Source of the DNA: Burkholderiales bacterium | Lineage (GTDB): Bacteria; Pseudomonadota; Gammaproteobacteria; Burkholderiales; Burkholderiaceae_C | Direction: 5' to 3' | DNA length: 55,686 nt | NCBI GenBank assembly: GCA_029268225.1 | Contig: JAJUGJ010000021.1 | Coordinates: 1-55,686, forward strand | Shown: piece after piece, positions 25,364-34,316 of the stretch | How positions within the stretch are numbered: the first letter of the stretch is position 1 | How the letters are laid out: each line of letters starts with the position of its first letter | Notes under the pieces: generated by a model | The model's input: only the letters and a program-made list of their open reading frames with translations | The model's database searches: none | Told to the model about the DNA's origin: nothing | Made by a program: the position numbers and the translations under genes

Positions 25364-26769
25364 AAGCCCCCGTCATGTTGAATCACATGTTGCGCACGGA
25401 TGCCGCCCGCACGGCCAAGACCTCGGCCCCGCAGTCCCGCACTTGGCTTCGCGCTGCCATCCTGAGCGCGTGTTTCAGTGGCTTGTCAGGATTGGCCGCT
25501 GCGACCGAAATCACCCCATCGACGCAGACCGTCGTTCAGGCCGCCGCGACCAAGGCCAACGCGGCGCCTGCCGCAGCGGCAAGCGCCCGGGGCGCCATGG
25601 GCCTGCCCGACGCCGAGTTGATGCGCCAGCTCATCGCCCGCCACCCCGCATGGCTGGCTCAGCTGGCCCAGACGGAGTCCGAGCGCCACCTGGCCGCCCA
25701 AAAGCGTGCCGGCCCACACGAGTGGACCCCTTCGGTGCAATACGGCCGCCGCACCTACGAGGCCGACGCCACCACGCCGCGCACCACCCAGGCTGAGTGG
25801 GAAGCCGCCATCGAGCGCGGCATCCGTCTGCCGGGCAAGACCCATGCGGCCGACCTGGCTGCCCAGCGTCAGGCTGCACTGGCCGAAGCGCGCCAACAAC
25901 AAACCTGGCGACAGCTGAGCCTGCAAGCCATTCAGCTCTATGCCGACTGGCTGCGCGAATACCGGCAAGAACAGGTCTGGCTGGACCAGGTGAAGGTGTT
26001 GACACAACAAAGCGATGCTGTGAGCAAGCGCCACCAACTGGGCGACGCCGCCCAGATCGACAGCCTGCAGATGCGTGCCAGCCTGACGCAAGCGAGCCTG
26101 CAAGCCCAGGCCGCCAGCCAACGGCGCCAGGCGCGCTGGACCAGCCTGCAATCGGCCTTCTCCGGATGGCCCGCGCAGTTGGCGACGCCGACGCTGCCCT
26201 CGCACAGCACCACGCTGAACGCCGCTGAGCAGCAGGCCCTGCTGGCCCAGGCGCCGGAAGCCCGCGTGTCCCAGCTGGAAGCCGACTACGCCCAGGCCCA
26301 GGCGCAGCTGGACCGCTCCGACACCACCGCCGACCCCACGGTGGGTGTGAAAGTGGGACAGGCGCGCGGCAGCGCCGAAAAGATGGTTGCCCTGACCTTG
26401 TCATGGCCGATCGGCAGCACGGCCCGCGACCTGGGCGCGCAATCGAGCGCAGCCTTGGCCGACGCCGCCCAGCAGCGCCATGAAGACACACTGCGCCAGC
26501 TCAACCGTGACCTGACCTTGCTGCAGCAAGAGGCGCAAGACAGCCTGCGTCTGTGGCAACTGGCGCAAGAGGGCCTGACGCAACTGCAATCGGTGGCCCG
26601 CTCGCTGGACAAAGGCTTTGCCCTGGGCGAAGGCACCCTGAGCGAGGTGCTGCAAGCACGCCGCCTGGCCAATGAGCAAGCCCTGGTGACCGCTCAGGCC
26701 GAAGTCGATGCCTGGCTGGCCCAGTGGCGCTGGGCCGTGCAGCGCGGTGCGCTGTGGCCCACACCCTGA
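25360..26769 (+). CDS. Outer membrane efflux channel (TolC/CzcC family)
   Basis: A 469-residue protein completing the tripartite pump. The N-terminus is basic then hydrophobic (WLRAAILSACFSGLSGLAAA), consistent with a signal peptide ending near residue 49. The rest is Gln/Ala-rich coiled coil with two OEP repeats (for example WRQLSLQAIQLYADWLREYR, and ARSLDKGFALGEGTLSEVLQARR). ATG 25360 overlaps the pump stop as ATGA. Placement of this channel gene last is unusual for Czc-type operons. It is convergent with the rraA-like gene, and a hairpin spans its stop codon. Confidence 0.85.
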   Translation: MKAPVMLNHMLRTDAARTAKTSAPQSRTWLRAAILSACFSGLSGLAAATEITPSTQTVVQAAATKANAAPAAAASARGAMGLPDAELMRQLIARHPAWLAQLAQTESERHLAAQKRAGPHEWTPSVQYGRRTYEADATTPRTTQAEWEAAIERGIRLPGKTHAADLAAQRQAALAEARQQQTWRQLSLQAIQLYADWLREYRQEQVWLDQVKVLTQQSDAVSKRHQLGDAAQIDSLQMRASLTQASLQAQAASQRRQARWTSLQSAFSGWPAQLATPTLPSHSTTLNAAEQQALLAQAPEARVSQLEADYAQAQAQLDRSDTTADPTVGVKVGQARGSAEKMVALTLSWPIGSTARDLGAQSSAALADAAQQRHEDTLRQLNRDLTLLQQEAQDSLRLWQLAQEGLTQLQSVARSLDKGFALGEGTLSEVLQARRLANEQALVTAQAEVDAWLAQWRWAVQRGALWPTP

Positions 26770-26782
26770 GAAGGTCTCAGGG
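26764..26782. terminator. Hairpin between convergent efflux channel and rraA-like genes
   Basis: CCCTGAGA (26764-26771) and TCTCAGGG (26775-26782) form a perfect 8-bp stem with a three-base loop overlapping the stop codon. No T run follows on either strand, so termination is only a suggestion. Confidence 0.4.
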
Positions 26783-26792
26783 CTGAAACGGA

Positions 26793-27290
26793 TCAGGCCT
26801 TGGGCTTGTCCATGATGACGATGCCGTCTTCGTCGGCATACAGCCAGTCACCGGGGCGCACCCACACGCCCTGGATCTGAACGGCCACATCGGTCTGGCC
26901 CTCGTTGCGCTTTTCGGTCGGCAGGGGCATCAGGCCCAGCGCACGGATGCCCACATCGCATTCGGCCAGTTCGGCCGAGTCGCGCACGCAACCGTCCACG
27001 ATCACGCCAGCCCAGCCGTTCTTGGCCGCGGCCTTGCCCAAGTTGCCACCCACCAGTGCGCGACGCAACGAGGCACCGCCATCGACCACCAACACGCGAC
27101 CGTTGCCAGCAGAGTCCACAGCGGCCTTCACCAGCGTGTTGTCCTCAAAGCACTTCACGGTGCTGACCGGGCCGCTGAACTTGATGCGCTTGCCGTAGTC
27201 CTTGAACACCGGGGGCAGCACGCGGAAGGCGCCATCGGTGTCATTCTTGTGGTCGTCGCACAGGTCGCAGGTCGCAAAGTTGGTCGTCAT
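26793..27290 (-). CDS. rraA: RraA family protein
   Basis: A 165-residue protein of the RraA / class II HMG aldolase-like family. Conserved blocks are DGAFRVLPPVFKDYG, VKCFEDNTLVK, VLVVDGGASLRRALVGGNLG and GVIVDGCVRDSAEL, where the Arg-Asp pair binds metal and substrate in the aldolases. Members act either as inhibitors of RNase E or as HMG/CHA aldolase and oxaloacetate decarboxylase; the sequence alone does not choose between these. ATG 27290 opens at the family N-terminus MTTNFATCDLCDDH. Its own promoter must lie in the 205-base region shared with the divergent flippase-like gene. Confidence 0.88.
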   Translation of the reverse strand: MTTNFATCDLCDDHKNDTDGAFRVLPPVFKDYGKRIKFSGPVSTVKCFEDNTLVKAAVDSAGNGRVLVVDGGASLRRALVGGNLGKAAAKNGWAGVIVDGCVRDSAELAECDVGIRALGLMPLPTEKRNEGQTDVAVQIQGVWVRPGDWLYADEDGIVIMDKPKA

Positions 27291-27495
27291 GCTCAGGCAT
27301 CCTCGAAATGAAGGGGGAGTCGAAATTCTGAGCCGAAATTGTCCACCCAGTTGCCCCCGAATCCGCGCCAGGCGCCGCACCGGGCCCTCACTGTCTGCCC
27401 CCACGCACATTCTGGGTGACCTGCCCCCCGGCCGTCCCACACGCGAGGCGGAGATGCGAGACAATAGAGGGTTGATCTGAACCCACCCCGCCCCC

Positions 27496-28551
27496 GTGCT
27501 GCCTCAGAGCCCGCCGCCACCGCAGAGTCCCTCGGCCACGCCCAAAGCCCGCATCAAGATGATCGTGGCCTGGACCGTGGGCTTGGCGCTGCTCGCCTGG
27601 CTGCTGAGTCACACCCCGTTCTCCGAAGTGCGCGAAGCCATCACACGGCCGAGCATCGGCATCTGGGCGCTGACACTGGGTGGCCTGCTGTTGAGCTACG
27701 GTCTGCGTGCCGCACGCCTGCAGGTGGTGCTGGCCCTCGACGACCACACCCGTGCGCCTCGACGTTGGCTGGGCCTGCGCACCGACTCCCTGCGCGTCAT
27801 CCTGATGCACAACGCCGCCGTCAACCTGCTGCCCATGCGCGCCGGCGAGCTGAGCTTTCCCTGGTTGGCCTCGCGTGAATTGAACCTGCCGCTGCCCCGC
27901 GCGGTGGCCTGCCTGCTGTGGATGCGAGTGCAGGACCTCATCGTGCTGGTCACCCTGGGTGTGCTGCTGTGGCCCGGTGTGCCGCTGGCCTGGCGCGCCG
28001 CGGCGCTGGCCGCGATGGTGTCGGGCTGGTGGATGGTGAGCTGGGGCATGCGCCGCTGGTATGGGCAGCACCCGGAATCGTCCGCCACAGCACCCACCGC
28101 TCCAACGCCCCCGGCCGGCAAGGTGACCCAAGTGCTGCAGCGCCTGCGCCACGCCCTGCTGGAGCCCGCCCACCACCGCCCCATGGCCTGGTTGCTGACG
28201 CTGGCCAACTGGAGCGTGAAGCTGGCCGCTGGCGCCTGCCTGCTGTCGGCCATCAGCGGCAGCAACTGGGGCACCGCCTGGTCCGGCGCCCTCGGTGGCG
28301 AGTTGGCCGCCGTCGTTCCCTTGCAAGGCCCGGCCGGTTTTGGCACCTACGAGGCCGGCGTCTGGGCGGGCATGGCCGCGCACCTGAGCGCCACCTCGCC
28401 CGCGCTGGCCTTGGCCGTGAGCGCCGCCCTCGCCCTGCACGTCTGTTTTCTGCTGTGCGCCGTTTTCGCTGGCGCACTGGCCTGGCTGCTCAGCCAACTC
28501 CCCTCTTCGCCCTCGCCTCAGCGTGGCCACCCGCCCCGCGGCACCCCCTGA
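27496..28551 (+). CDS. Polytopic membrane protein, lysylphosphatidylglycerol synthase TM (UPF0104) family
   Basis: A 351-residue inner-membrane protein with about eight hydrophobic helices. LGGLLLSYGLRAARLQVVL, NLLPMRAGELSFPWLASREL and PLQGPAGFGTYEAGVWAG are the signatures of the LPG_synthase_TM/UPF0104 family, whose studied relatives move or flip lipids. There is no cytoplasmic lysyl-transferase domain, so it should not make lysyl-PG by itself. The start is GTG 27496; ATG 27559 is an alternative. It is the first gene of a row encoding a GT2 enzyme, a GT-C transferase and a PAP2 phosphatase, which suggests a role in moving a lipid-linked sugar across the membrane. Confidence 0.78.
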   Translation: MLPQSPPPPQSPSATPKARIKMIVAWTVGLALLAWLLSHTPFSEVREAITRPSIGIWALTLGGLLLSYGLRAARLQVVLALDDHTRAPRRWLGLRTDSLRVILMHNAAVNLLPMRAGELSFPWLASRELNLPLPRAVACLLWMRVQDLIVLVTLGVLLWPGVPLAWRAAALAAMVSGWWMVSWGMRRWYGQHPESSATAPTAPTPPAGKVTQVLQRLRHALLEPAHHRPMAWLLTLANWSVKLAAGACLLSAISGSNWGTAWSGALGGELAAVVPLQGPAGFGTYEAGVWAGMAAHLSATSPALALAVSAALALHVCFLLCAVFAGALAWLLSQLPSSPSPQRGHPPRGTP

Positions 28552-28566
28552 GCCGACGCCCCCCAT

Positions 28567-29616
28567 ATGCTGGAAAATCGCACCATGACCACCTTCACCG
28601 CCCCGTCGGGCGACGTCCTGACCGACGTCCCACCGCACCGCCTCTCCATCGTCGTGCCGATGTACAACGAGGTCGACAACGTCGAGCCCTTCGTCACGGC
28701 CGTGCACGACGCCCTGGGCAACTACCCCTTTGAGTGGGAGCTGCTGATCGTCAACGACGGCAGTCGCGACGGCACGCGTGAAAAGCTCGACGAACAGGCA
28801 CGCCTGCGCGGCCCGCACGTCCGCCCGGTCCACCTGTGGCGCAACTTCCGACAGACCGCCGCCATGCAGGCTGGCATCGACGCCTCGCGCGGCGACGTCA
28901 TCGTCACCCTCGACGGCGACCTGCAAAACGACCCCAAGGACATCCCCAAGCTGGTGGCCCGTCTGCTCAAGGAAGACCTGGACCTGGTCGCCGGCTGGCG
29001 TCAGAACCGCCAGGACGGCCTGTGGCTGCGCAAGGTGCCCTCCAAGATCGCCAACCGCATCATCCGCAAGATCACGCAACTGGAGTTCAAGGACCTGGGC
29101 TGCAGCCTCAAGGCCTACCGCGCCAGCGTGCTCAAGCGCGTGAGCCTGTACGGCGAAATGCACCGTTTCATCCCGGCCTGGATGGCCACCGTCACCTCCC
29201 CAGCCCGCATGGCCGAAGAGCCGGTCAGCCACCATGCCCGCGCCCACGGTGAGTCCAAGTACGGCATCTCGCGCACGCTGCGCGTGGTGCTCGACCTGCT
29301 GTCCGTCAATTTCTTCCTGCGCTTTGCCAGCCGCCCCGGCCACTTCTTTGGCGGGGTGGGCCTGGGCGTGTCCATGATCGGTGGCCTGATCCTGGCCTAT
29401 CTGGCAGCCCTGAAAATCAGTGGCGAAGACATCGGCGGCCGCCCGCTGCTGTGGCTGGGCTTCTTCTGCGTGCTCGGTGGCCTGCAGTTCCTGACCACCG
29501 GCGTGATCGCCGAACTGCTGATCCGCATCTATTACAACCGCGGCGAGATCGCCCCGTACCACACCAGCCACACCGCGCCCCAGGATGCCGATCAGGCATG
29601 GCACCGTCAGGACTGA
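28567..29616 (+). CDS. GT2 polyprenyl-phosphate glycosyltransferase (DPM1/ArnC-like)
   Basis: A 349-residue family 2 glycosyltransferase. The GT-A domain has LSIVVPMYNEVDNVEPF, LLIVNDGSRDGT and VTLDGDLQNDPKDIP, with the DGD metal/nucleotide site, and ends in the HGESKYGISR block of DPM1/ArnC-like enzymes. Two C-terminal TM segments (about 250-275 and 285-310) anchor it to the membrane. By family it transfers a sugar from a nucleotide donor onto undecaprenyl phosphate; which sugar is not evident. It lies 15 bases after the flippase-like gene and overlaps the GT-C gene region, so the set is an operon. Confidence 0.88.
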   Translation: MLENRTMTTFTAPSGDVLTDVPPHRLSIVVPMYNEVDNVEPFVTAVHDALGNYPFEWELLIVNDGSRDGTREKLDEQARLRGPHVRPVHLWRNFRQTAAMQAGIDASRGDVIVTLDGDLQNDPKDIPKLVARLLKEDLDLVAGWRQNRQDGLWLRKVPSKIANRIIRKITQLEFKDLGCSLKAYRASVLKRVSLYGEMHRFIPAWMATVTSPARMAEEPVSHHARAHGESKYGISRTLRVVLDLLSVNFFLRFASRPGHFFGGVGLGVSMIGGLILAYLAALKISGEDIGGRPLLWLGFFCVLGGLQFLTTGVIAELLIRIYYNRGEIAPYHTSHTAPQDADQAWHRQD

Positions 29617-29621
29617 TGCCC

Positions 29622-31355
29622 ATGAGTCGCCCTTCCTCTGCTGCTTCTCAAGCGCCCGCTCGCAGTGCCTCGCGCTGGCCGCGCCTGTGGGGCCCCTCTC
29701 TGGGCTTGCTGCTGGTTTTCCTGATCGGGCTGTTCTGTTACCGCCTGTGGGTGGTTCAGTCTTCCGGCATCTCGCTGTTTTTTGACGAAGCGCAGTACTG
29801 GGACTGGGCGCAAGACCTGTCCTGGGGCTACTACTCCAAGCCCCCGATGATTGCCGGGCTGATCTGGCTGAGCACGCAGTTGTTTGGCAACGGCGTGCTC
29901 GGCGTGAAGCTGCTGGTCATGCTGCTCTACCCCTTGTCAGCCCTGGCCATGGTCGGCTTTGCGCGGGCATTGTGGCCAACCAGCAGCGGCGTGCGCACTG
30001 GTGTGGTCGCAGCAGCGCTGTTCGCCACCATCCCGGCCGTCGGCTTGCTCGGCATGTTCGCCAGCACCGACGCGCCCTTGGTCCTGTGCTGGACGCTGGC
30101 CGGATGGATGCTGTGGCGCGCGCAGGTCACCGACCGCATCGGCTATTGGATCGCCCTGGGTGTGTTCTGTGGTCTGGGCCTGATGAGCAAGTACACGATG
30201 GCGGCCTTTGCCGTGACCGCCATCTGGGCGCTGTGGGCCATCCACGGTCCACGCCGAGGCTTGTTCCGACTGGGCCCATGGCTCACCCTGATCACGGCCG
30301 TGGCCTTGCTGTCGCCCAATTTGTGGTGGAACGCGCACAACGGCTTCCCCACCCTGCAGCACACGGCCGAGATCACCACGCAATCATCACGCAGTGGGGG
30401 CTTGGAGCCCGTGCTGGTGTTCGCAGTTGGACAGATCCTGATGCTGGGCCCCGTGGCCGTGCTGGCTGGCTGGTGGTTGCGTCGACGTCGTGGCCAACCT
30501 CAGGCGAGCGACAGCCAGATGGTGTCTGTGCCCGCCAGCCAGTGGGCTGCCACCACCATCATGGACCCGACCCGTCCGGCGGTCATGCCAGATGAGGTGG
30601 CCACACCTCGCAAGGTTGCCGCACGCAACTCACCTTACTACCTCGCCTCTGAATCGAGCTTCCGCTACTTGTGGGCGCTCAGCGTGCCCTTGCAGTTGAT
30701 TGCGCTGGTACAAGCTTTCCATGCCGATGCCCATGTCAACTGGGCCGCCCCGTCCATGGTCGGCTTCACACTGTTGATCGCTGCGCGCCTGAGCCCGCCG
30801 CTGCAACGCTTGTCGGCTCCCCGCCCCAACCTCTGGCTGATGGCTGCCTTGCTGAGCAACATCGTGCTGACATCGGCCGTGCTGCACCTGCGTGACATCG
30901 TCGGCCCCACGCTGCCCGCCAAGCTTGATGTGCTTGTGCGCATGCGGGGCTGGGATGCGGCATTCCAACAACTCACGCCCGCCATCACCGACCCCACCAC
31001 CACCGGTCTGCCGGTGTTGACCGACCAGCGTCTGCTGATCACCCATGCGGCTTACCACTGGCGCGAGCAACACGTGCGCACGCTGTACTGGAATCCCAGA
31101 GGCACGCACAACAACCACTATGAGATGACGCACAGCCTGCCTGATCAGGTGGGTGCCGATGTGCTGCTGCTGACGAACAAACGCGAGCCAACCCAGATCA
31201 CCAGCCGCTTTGCGACCACCCGTCTCATGAAGTCTGTGCGGGTGCCGGTGGGGCCAGACCGCGCGGTTGAGTTGCACGTCTACTTCCTGCGTGGCTTCCT
31301 TGGCTACGGTCCACGTTCTGCGGAAACGACGTCCGCCCGAAGTCAAGATGACTGA
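29622..31355 (+). CDS. GT-C glycosyltransferase, ArnT/PMT family (first copy)
   Basis: A 577-residue polytopic enzyme of the PMT/ArnT glycosyltransferase class. The catalytic first periplasmic loop contains FFDEAQYWDWAQDL followed by YYSKPPMIAGLIW, with the paired acidic residues typical of the class; ten or more TM segments follow, then a periplasmic C-terminal domain of about 150 residues. It would take the sugar from a polyprenyl phosphate on the outer face and attach it to an acceptor such as lipid A. An in-frame ATG at 29616 overlaps the GT2 stop as TGATG, but AGGA is better spaced for 29622. The next gene overlaps its end. Confidence 0.82.
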   Translation: MSRPSSAASQAPARSASRWPRLWGPSLGLLLVFLIGLFCYRLWVVQSSGISLFFDEAQYWDWAQDLSWGYYSKPPMIAGLIWLSTQLFGNGVLGVKLLVMLLYPLSALAMVGFARALWPTSSGVRTGVVAAALFATIPAVGLLGMFASTDAPLVLCWTLAGWMLWRAQVTDRIGYWIALGVFCGLGLMSKYTMAAFAVTAIWALWAIHGPRRGLFRLGPWLTLITAVALLSPNLWWNAHNGFPTLQHTAEITTQSSRSGGLEPVLVFAVGQILMLGPVAVLAGWWLRRRRGQPQASDSQMVSVPASQWAATTIMDPTRPAVMPDEVATPRKVAARNSPYYLASESSFRYLWALSVPLQLIALVQAFHADAHVNWAAPSMVGFTLLIAARLSPPLQRLSAPRPNLWLMAALLSNIVLTSAVLHLRDIVGPTLPAKLDVLVRMRGWDAAFQQLTPAITDPTTTGLPVLTDQRLLITHAAYHWREQHVRTLYWNPRGTHNNHYEMTHSLPDQVGADVLLLTNKREPTQITSRFATTRLMKSVRVPVGPDRAVELHVYFLRGFLGYGPRSAETTSARSQDD

Positions 31356-32106
31356 GTCTGTATCCCTTCCGCCAGATGATCAGGCGGCCGACGAGGTCAG
31401 CCTGCAGCGCCTCACCCACCTGATCTGGGCGCTGCTCTTCTTCGCCCTGGCCATCTTCGCCAAGTTCCCGGGTCTGGACCTGCTGATCTCGGCGCGCTAC
31501 TACGATCCAGAACTGGGCTTCTTTCACCGCAACCAACCCGTGGTGCTGGCCCTGTACGACTGGACGCCGTGGATTGGTCGCGGGTTGGTGATCGCCTTGG
31601 CGGTGTATGCCTTGCTGGCCCCCCTTTTGGCGCGCCACTTCGCCAAGCAAGGCGAGCACAGCCTGGCACAGCGTGCGGGCGGCTCCTGGCGCCACCTGGC
31701 CACCGTGGCCGTGGTGTGCGGCCTGCTGGGCCCAGGTCTCATCATCGAAGGCATCTTCAAGAACCACATGGGGCGTCCCCGCCCCGTGCAAGTGGTTGAG
31801 TTTGGCGGCAAGGACACCTACCAAGGCCCCTTCGTGCAAGGCCAAACACCCGAGCGCAACCGCAGCTTCGTCAGCAGCCATGCCGCGGCGGGCTTCTGGC
31901 TGATGAGCCTGGGCCTGACCTGTGGCCCGCTGTGGCGCCGCCGCTGGCTGCTCATCGGCATCGTGACCGGCGGCGTGGTGGGCCTGGGACGCATCCTGCA
32001 AGGCGGCCATTTTTTCAGTGACATCCTGTTCGCGTTTTTCACCGTATGGCTGTCATGTGAAATCGTGGCCTGGCTCGACAAACGCCGGCGCAGCCGACAC
32101 ACTTGA
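31348..32106 (+). CDS. PAP2-family membrane phosphatase
   Basis: A 252-residue inner-membrane phosphatase of the PAP2/LpxE/LpxT type. The three-part active site is visible: KNHMGRPRP (C1), SFVSSHAAAG (C2) and GRILQGGHFFSD (C3), with the catalytic His in C2 and C3. About five TM segments surround it. The family dephosphorylates lipid phosphates or moves phosphate between lipids. The ATG at 31348 overlaps the end of the GT-C gene by eight bases, tying it to the lipid-sugar cluster, where it could recycle polyprenyl diphosphate or act on lipid A. Confidence 0.86.
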   Translation: MTESVSLPPDDQAADEVSLQRLTHLIWALLFFALAIFAKFPGLDLLISARYYDPELGFFHRNQPVVLALYDWTPWIGRGLVIALAVYALLAPLLARHFAKQGEHSLAQRAGGSWRHLATVAVVCGLLGPGLIIEGIFKNHMGRPRPVQVVEFGGKDTYQGPFVQGQTPERNRSFVSSHAAAGFWLMSLGLTCGPLWRRRWLLIGIVTGGVVGLGRILQGGHFFSDILFAFFTVWLSCEIVAWLDKRRRSRHT

Positions 32107-32195
32107 CCCCCGCTTGGCGCGCCTGAGCCGGATGCGCCCAGACACGCCCAGACACGCTCCTTTGCGTCCAGACCGTTCACGAGACGACAACGACC

Positions 32196-33317
32196 ATGAA
32201 CCCCACCGACACCGTTTCCTACGACTACGACCTGCAGGACGCCAGCGGCGCCACCTGCACGGCCCACGCCTGGGCCAAGGTGCCCGCCCCGCTGGCACCG
32301 GATGAGAAGGCACGCGTCAAGGCCCGCATCAAGGAGCTGCTCAAGGCGCAGAACGCCGTGCTGGTCGCCCACTACTACGTCGATGGCGACCTGCAAGACC
32401 TGGCCATGGAGACTGGTGGCTGCGTGTCGGACTCGCTGGAAATGGCCCGCTTTGGCCGTGACCATGCCGCCCAGACCCTGATCGTGGCAGGCGTGAAGTT
32501 CATGGGCGAGTCGTCCAAGATCCTGAGCCCCGGCAAGCGCGTGCTGATGCCCGACCTGGACGCCACCTGCTCCCTCGACCTGGGTTGCCCCGCCGAAGAC
32601 TTCATCAAGTTCTGCGACTCCCACCCCGACCGCAAGGTGGTGGTGTACGCCAACACCAGCGCCGCGGTGAAGGCCCGTGCGGACTGGATGGTGACGAGTT
32701 CCTGCGCGCTGGCCATCGTCCAGCACCTCAAGGACCAGGGTGAGAAGATCCTGTGGGCGCCTGACCGCCATCTGGGCCACTACATTCAGAAGGAAACCGG
32801 CGCCGACATGCTGATGTGGAATGGCGCCTGCATCGTGCACGACGAGTTCAAGGGCCTGGAGCTGGACCTGCTCAAAAAGGACCACCCGAACGCCCTGGTG
32901 CTGGTGCACCCCGAATCGCCCGACAGCGTGGTGGCCCAGGCCGACGTGGTGGGTTCGACCTCACAGCTGCTCAAGGCTGTGGTCGAGTCCGATGCGCCCG
33001 AGTTCATCGTCGCCACCGACAACGGCATCCTGCACCGCATGCGTCAGCTGGCGCCCCACAAGGTGCTGCTGGAAGCCCCCACCTCGGGCAACAGCGCCAC
33101 CTGCAAGAGCTGCGCGCACTGCCCCTGGATGGCCATGAACGCCCTGCAAGGCGTGCTGGACTGCCTGGAAAAGGGCACTGGCGAGATCACTGTGCCCGAA
33201 GACATCCGCGTCAAGGCCCACGGCTGCATCGACCGCATGCTCGACTTCGTGGCCAAGAACCCGGCCGCCATCACCAAGCCCGCCCAAGGCTTCGTGCCCA
33301 ACATCGGCGCTGCCTGA
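32196..33317 (+). CDS. nadA: Quinolinate synthase A
   Basis: A 373-residue [4Fe-4S] enzyme that condenses iminoaspartate with dihydroxyacetone phosphate to give quinolinate, the NAD precursor. It belongs to the longer, E. coli-like class. Signature blocks are [41 protein letters not shown], and the cysteine-rich [15 protein letters not shown], with further cysteines in TSSCALAIV and HGCIDRM that include cluster ligands. ATG 32196 is the family start. nadC follows after 34 bases; nadB, supplying iminoaspartate, is just beyond on the opposite strand. Confidence 0.96.
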   Translation: MNPTDTVSYDYDLQDASGATCTAHAWAKVPAPLAPDEKARVKARIKELLKAQNAVLVAHYYVDGDLQDLAMETGGCVSDSLEMARFGRDHAAQTLIVAGVKFMGESSKILSPGKRVLMPDLDATCSLDLGCPAEDFIKFCDSHPDRKVVVYANTSAAVKARADWMVTSSCALAIVQHLKDQGEKILWAPDRHLGHYIQKETGADMLMWNGACIVHDEFKGLELDLLKKDHPNALVLVHPESPDSVVAQADVVGSTSQLLKAVVESDAPEFIVATDNGILHRMRQLAPHKVLLEAPTSGNSATCKSCAHCPWMAMNALQGVLDCLEKGTGEITVPEDIRVKAHGCIDRMLDFVAKNPAAITKPAQGFVPNIGAA

Positions 33318-33351
33318 TCGTCCTCATTGCCCCTTGCTATTGCGACACCTC

Positions 33352-34260
33352 ATGTTCGACCACAACGAAACCCTGCAAGAAGCCCGTGAGCGCAATGTGC
33401 GCGACGCCCTGTTCGAAGACGTGGGCGTGTGTGACTGGACGGCGCAACTGGTGCCCGCCAACCAACGTGTGAAAGCCCGCCTGCTGGTGCGCGAAGAAGC
33501 TGTGCTGTGCGGCCGTGACTGGTTCGAGGCCTGCCTGTTCCAGCTCGACGCCAGCGCCCGCATCCAGTGGGCCTACGAAGAAGGTGCCCTGATGGCCGCC
33601 AACACCGAGGTCTGCCTGATCGAAGCCGATGCCCGCGCCATGCTGACGGCCGAGCGTCCTGGCATCAACTTCCTGCAGACCTTGTCGGCCGTGGCCACCC
33701 TCACCCACCGGCACATGCAGGCCATCGAAGGCGCTTCGCCCAACCCGCGTGGCTGCGTGGTGCTCGACACCCGCAAGACCCTGCCAGGTCTGCGCCTGGC
33801 GCAAAAGCACGCTGTACGCGTGGGCGGCGGCGCCAACCAGCGCCTGGCTTTGTACGACGGCATCCTGATCAAGGAAAACCACATTGCCGCCGCCGGCAGC
33901 GTGACCGCCGCCTTGAAGAACGCGCAAGCCTTGGTGGCCGCACAGGCATCGCCGTTGCGCGAGCAGATCACGATTCAGGTGGAAGTGGAAACGCTCGACC
34001 AGTTGCGTGAAGCCCTGGCAGCGGGCGCCGTCAGCGTGCTGCTGGACAACTTCAGCAACGAGATGATGCGCGAAGCCGTGCGCATCAACCAGGAAGTCGC
34101 TCAGGGTGCTGCGCTGCTCGAAGTCTCGGGCGGTGTGACCATGGACCAGCTGCGCGACATCGCCGCCACCGGCGTAGACCGCATCTCAATTGGCAAGCTG
34201 ACCAAGGACGTCAAGGCAGTGGACTTCTCGCTGCGCGTGCTGGAACGCATCGGCGGCTGA
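33352..34260 (+). CDS. nadC: Nicotinate-nucleotide pyrophosphorylase (quinolinate phosphoribosyltransferase)
   Basis: A 302-residue enzyme that converts quinolinate and PRPP to nicotinate mononucleotide with loss of CO2. The conserved DTRKTLPGLRLAQKHAVRVGGG block with the substrate-binding Arg and Lys, KENHIAAAGS, and the barrel strands VEVETLDQL, VSVLLDNF and LEVSGGV are all present. ATG 33352 gives the usual beginning MFDHNETLQ; a TTG at 33334 is in frame. It is downstream of nadA in the same direction and convergent with nadB, a perfect hairpin lying between the two ends. Confidence 0.96.
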   Translation: MFDHNETLQEARERNVRDALFEDVGVCDWTAQLVPANQRVKARLLVREEAVLCGRDWFEACLFQLDASARIQWAYEEGALMAANTEVCLIEADARAMLTAERPGINFLQTLSAVATLTHRHMQAIEGASPNPRGCVVLDTRKTLPGLRLAQKHAVRVGGGANQRLALYDGILIKENHIAAAGSVTAALKNAQALVAAQASPLREQITIQVEVETLDQLREALAAGAVSVLLDNFSNEMMREAVRINQEVAQGAALLEVSGGVTMDQLRDIAATGVDRISIGKLTKDVKAVDFSLRVLERIGG

Positions 34261-34273
34261 GTCCGGAAAGCCC

Positions 34274-34300
34274 CATCGGCCGCATCATGCGCGGCCGATG
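34274..34300. terminator. Hairpin between convergent nadC and nadB
   Basis: CATCGGCCGC (34274-34283) pairs perfectly with GCGGCCGATG (34291-34300), with a seven-base loop, midway between the two stop codons. There is no T run on either strand, so a bidirectional terminator is likely by position but not proven. Confidence 0.5.
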
Positions 34301-34316
34301 AGGGCCATGTAGCCCC

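Noticed and set aside
27388..29604. A 738-codon open frame antisense to the flippase-like and GT2 genes
   Set aside because: No domain or start signal; both plus-strand genes are clear.
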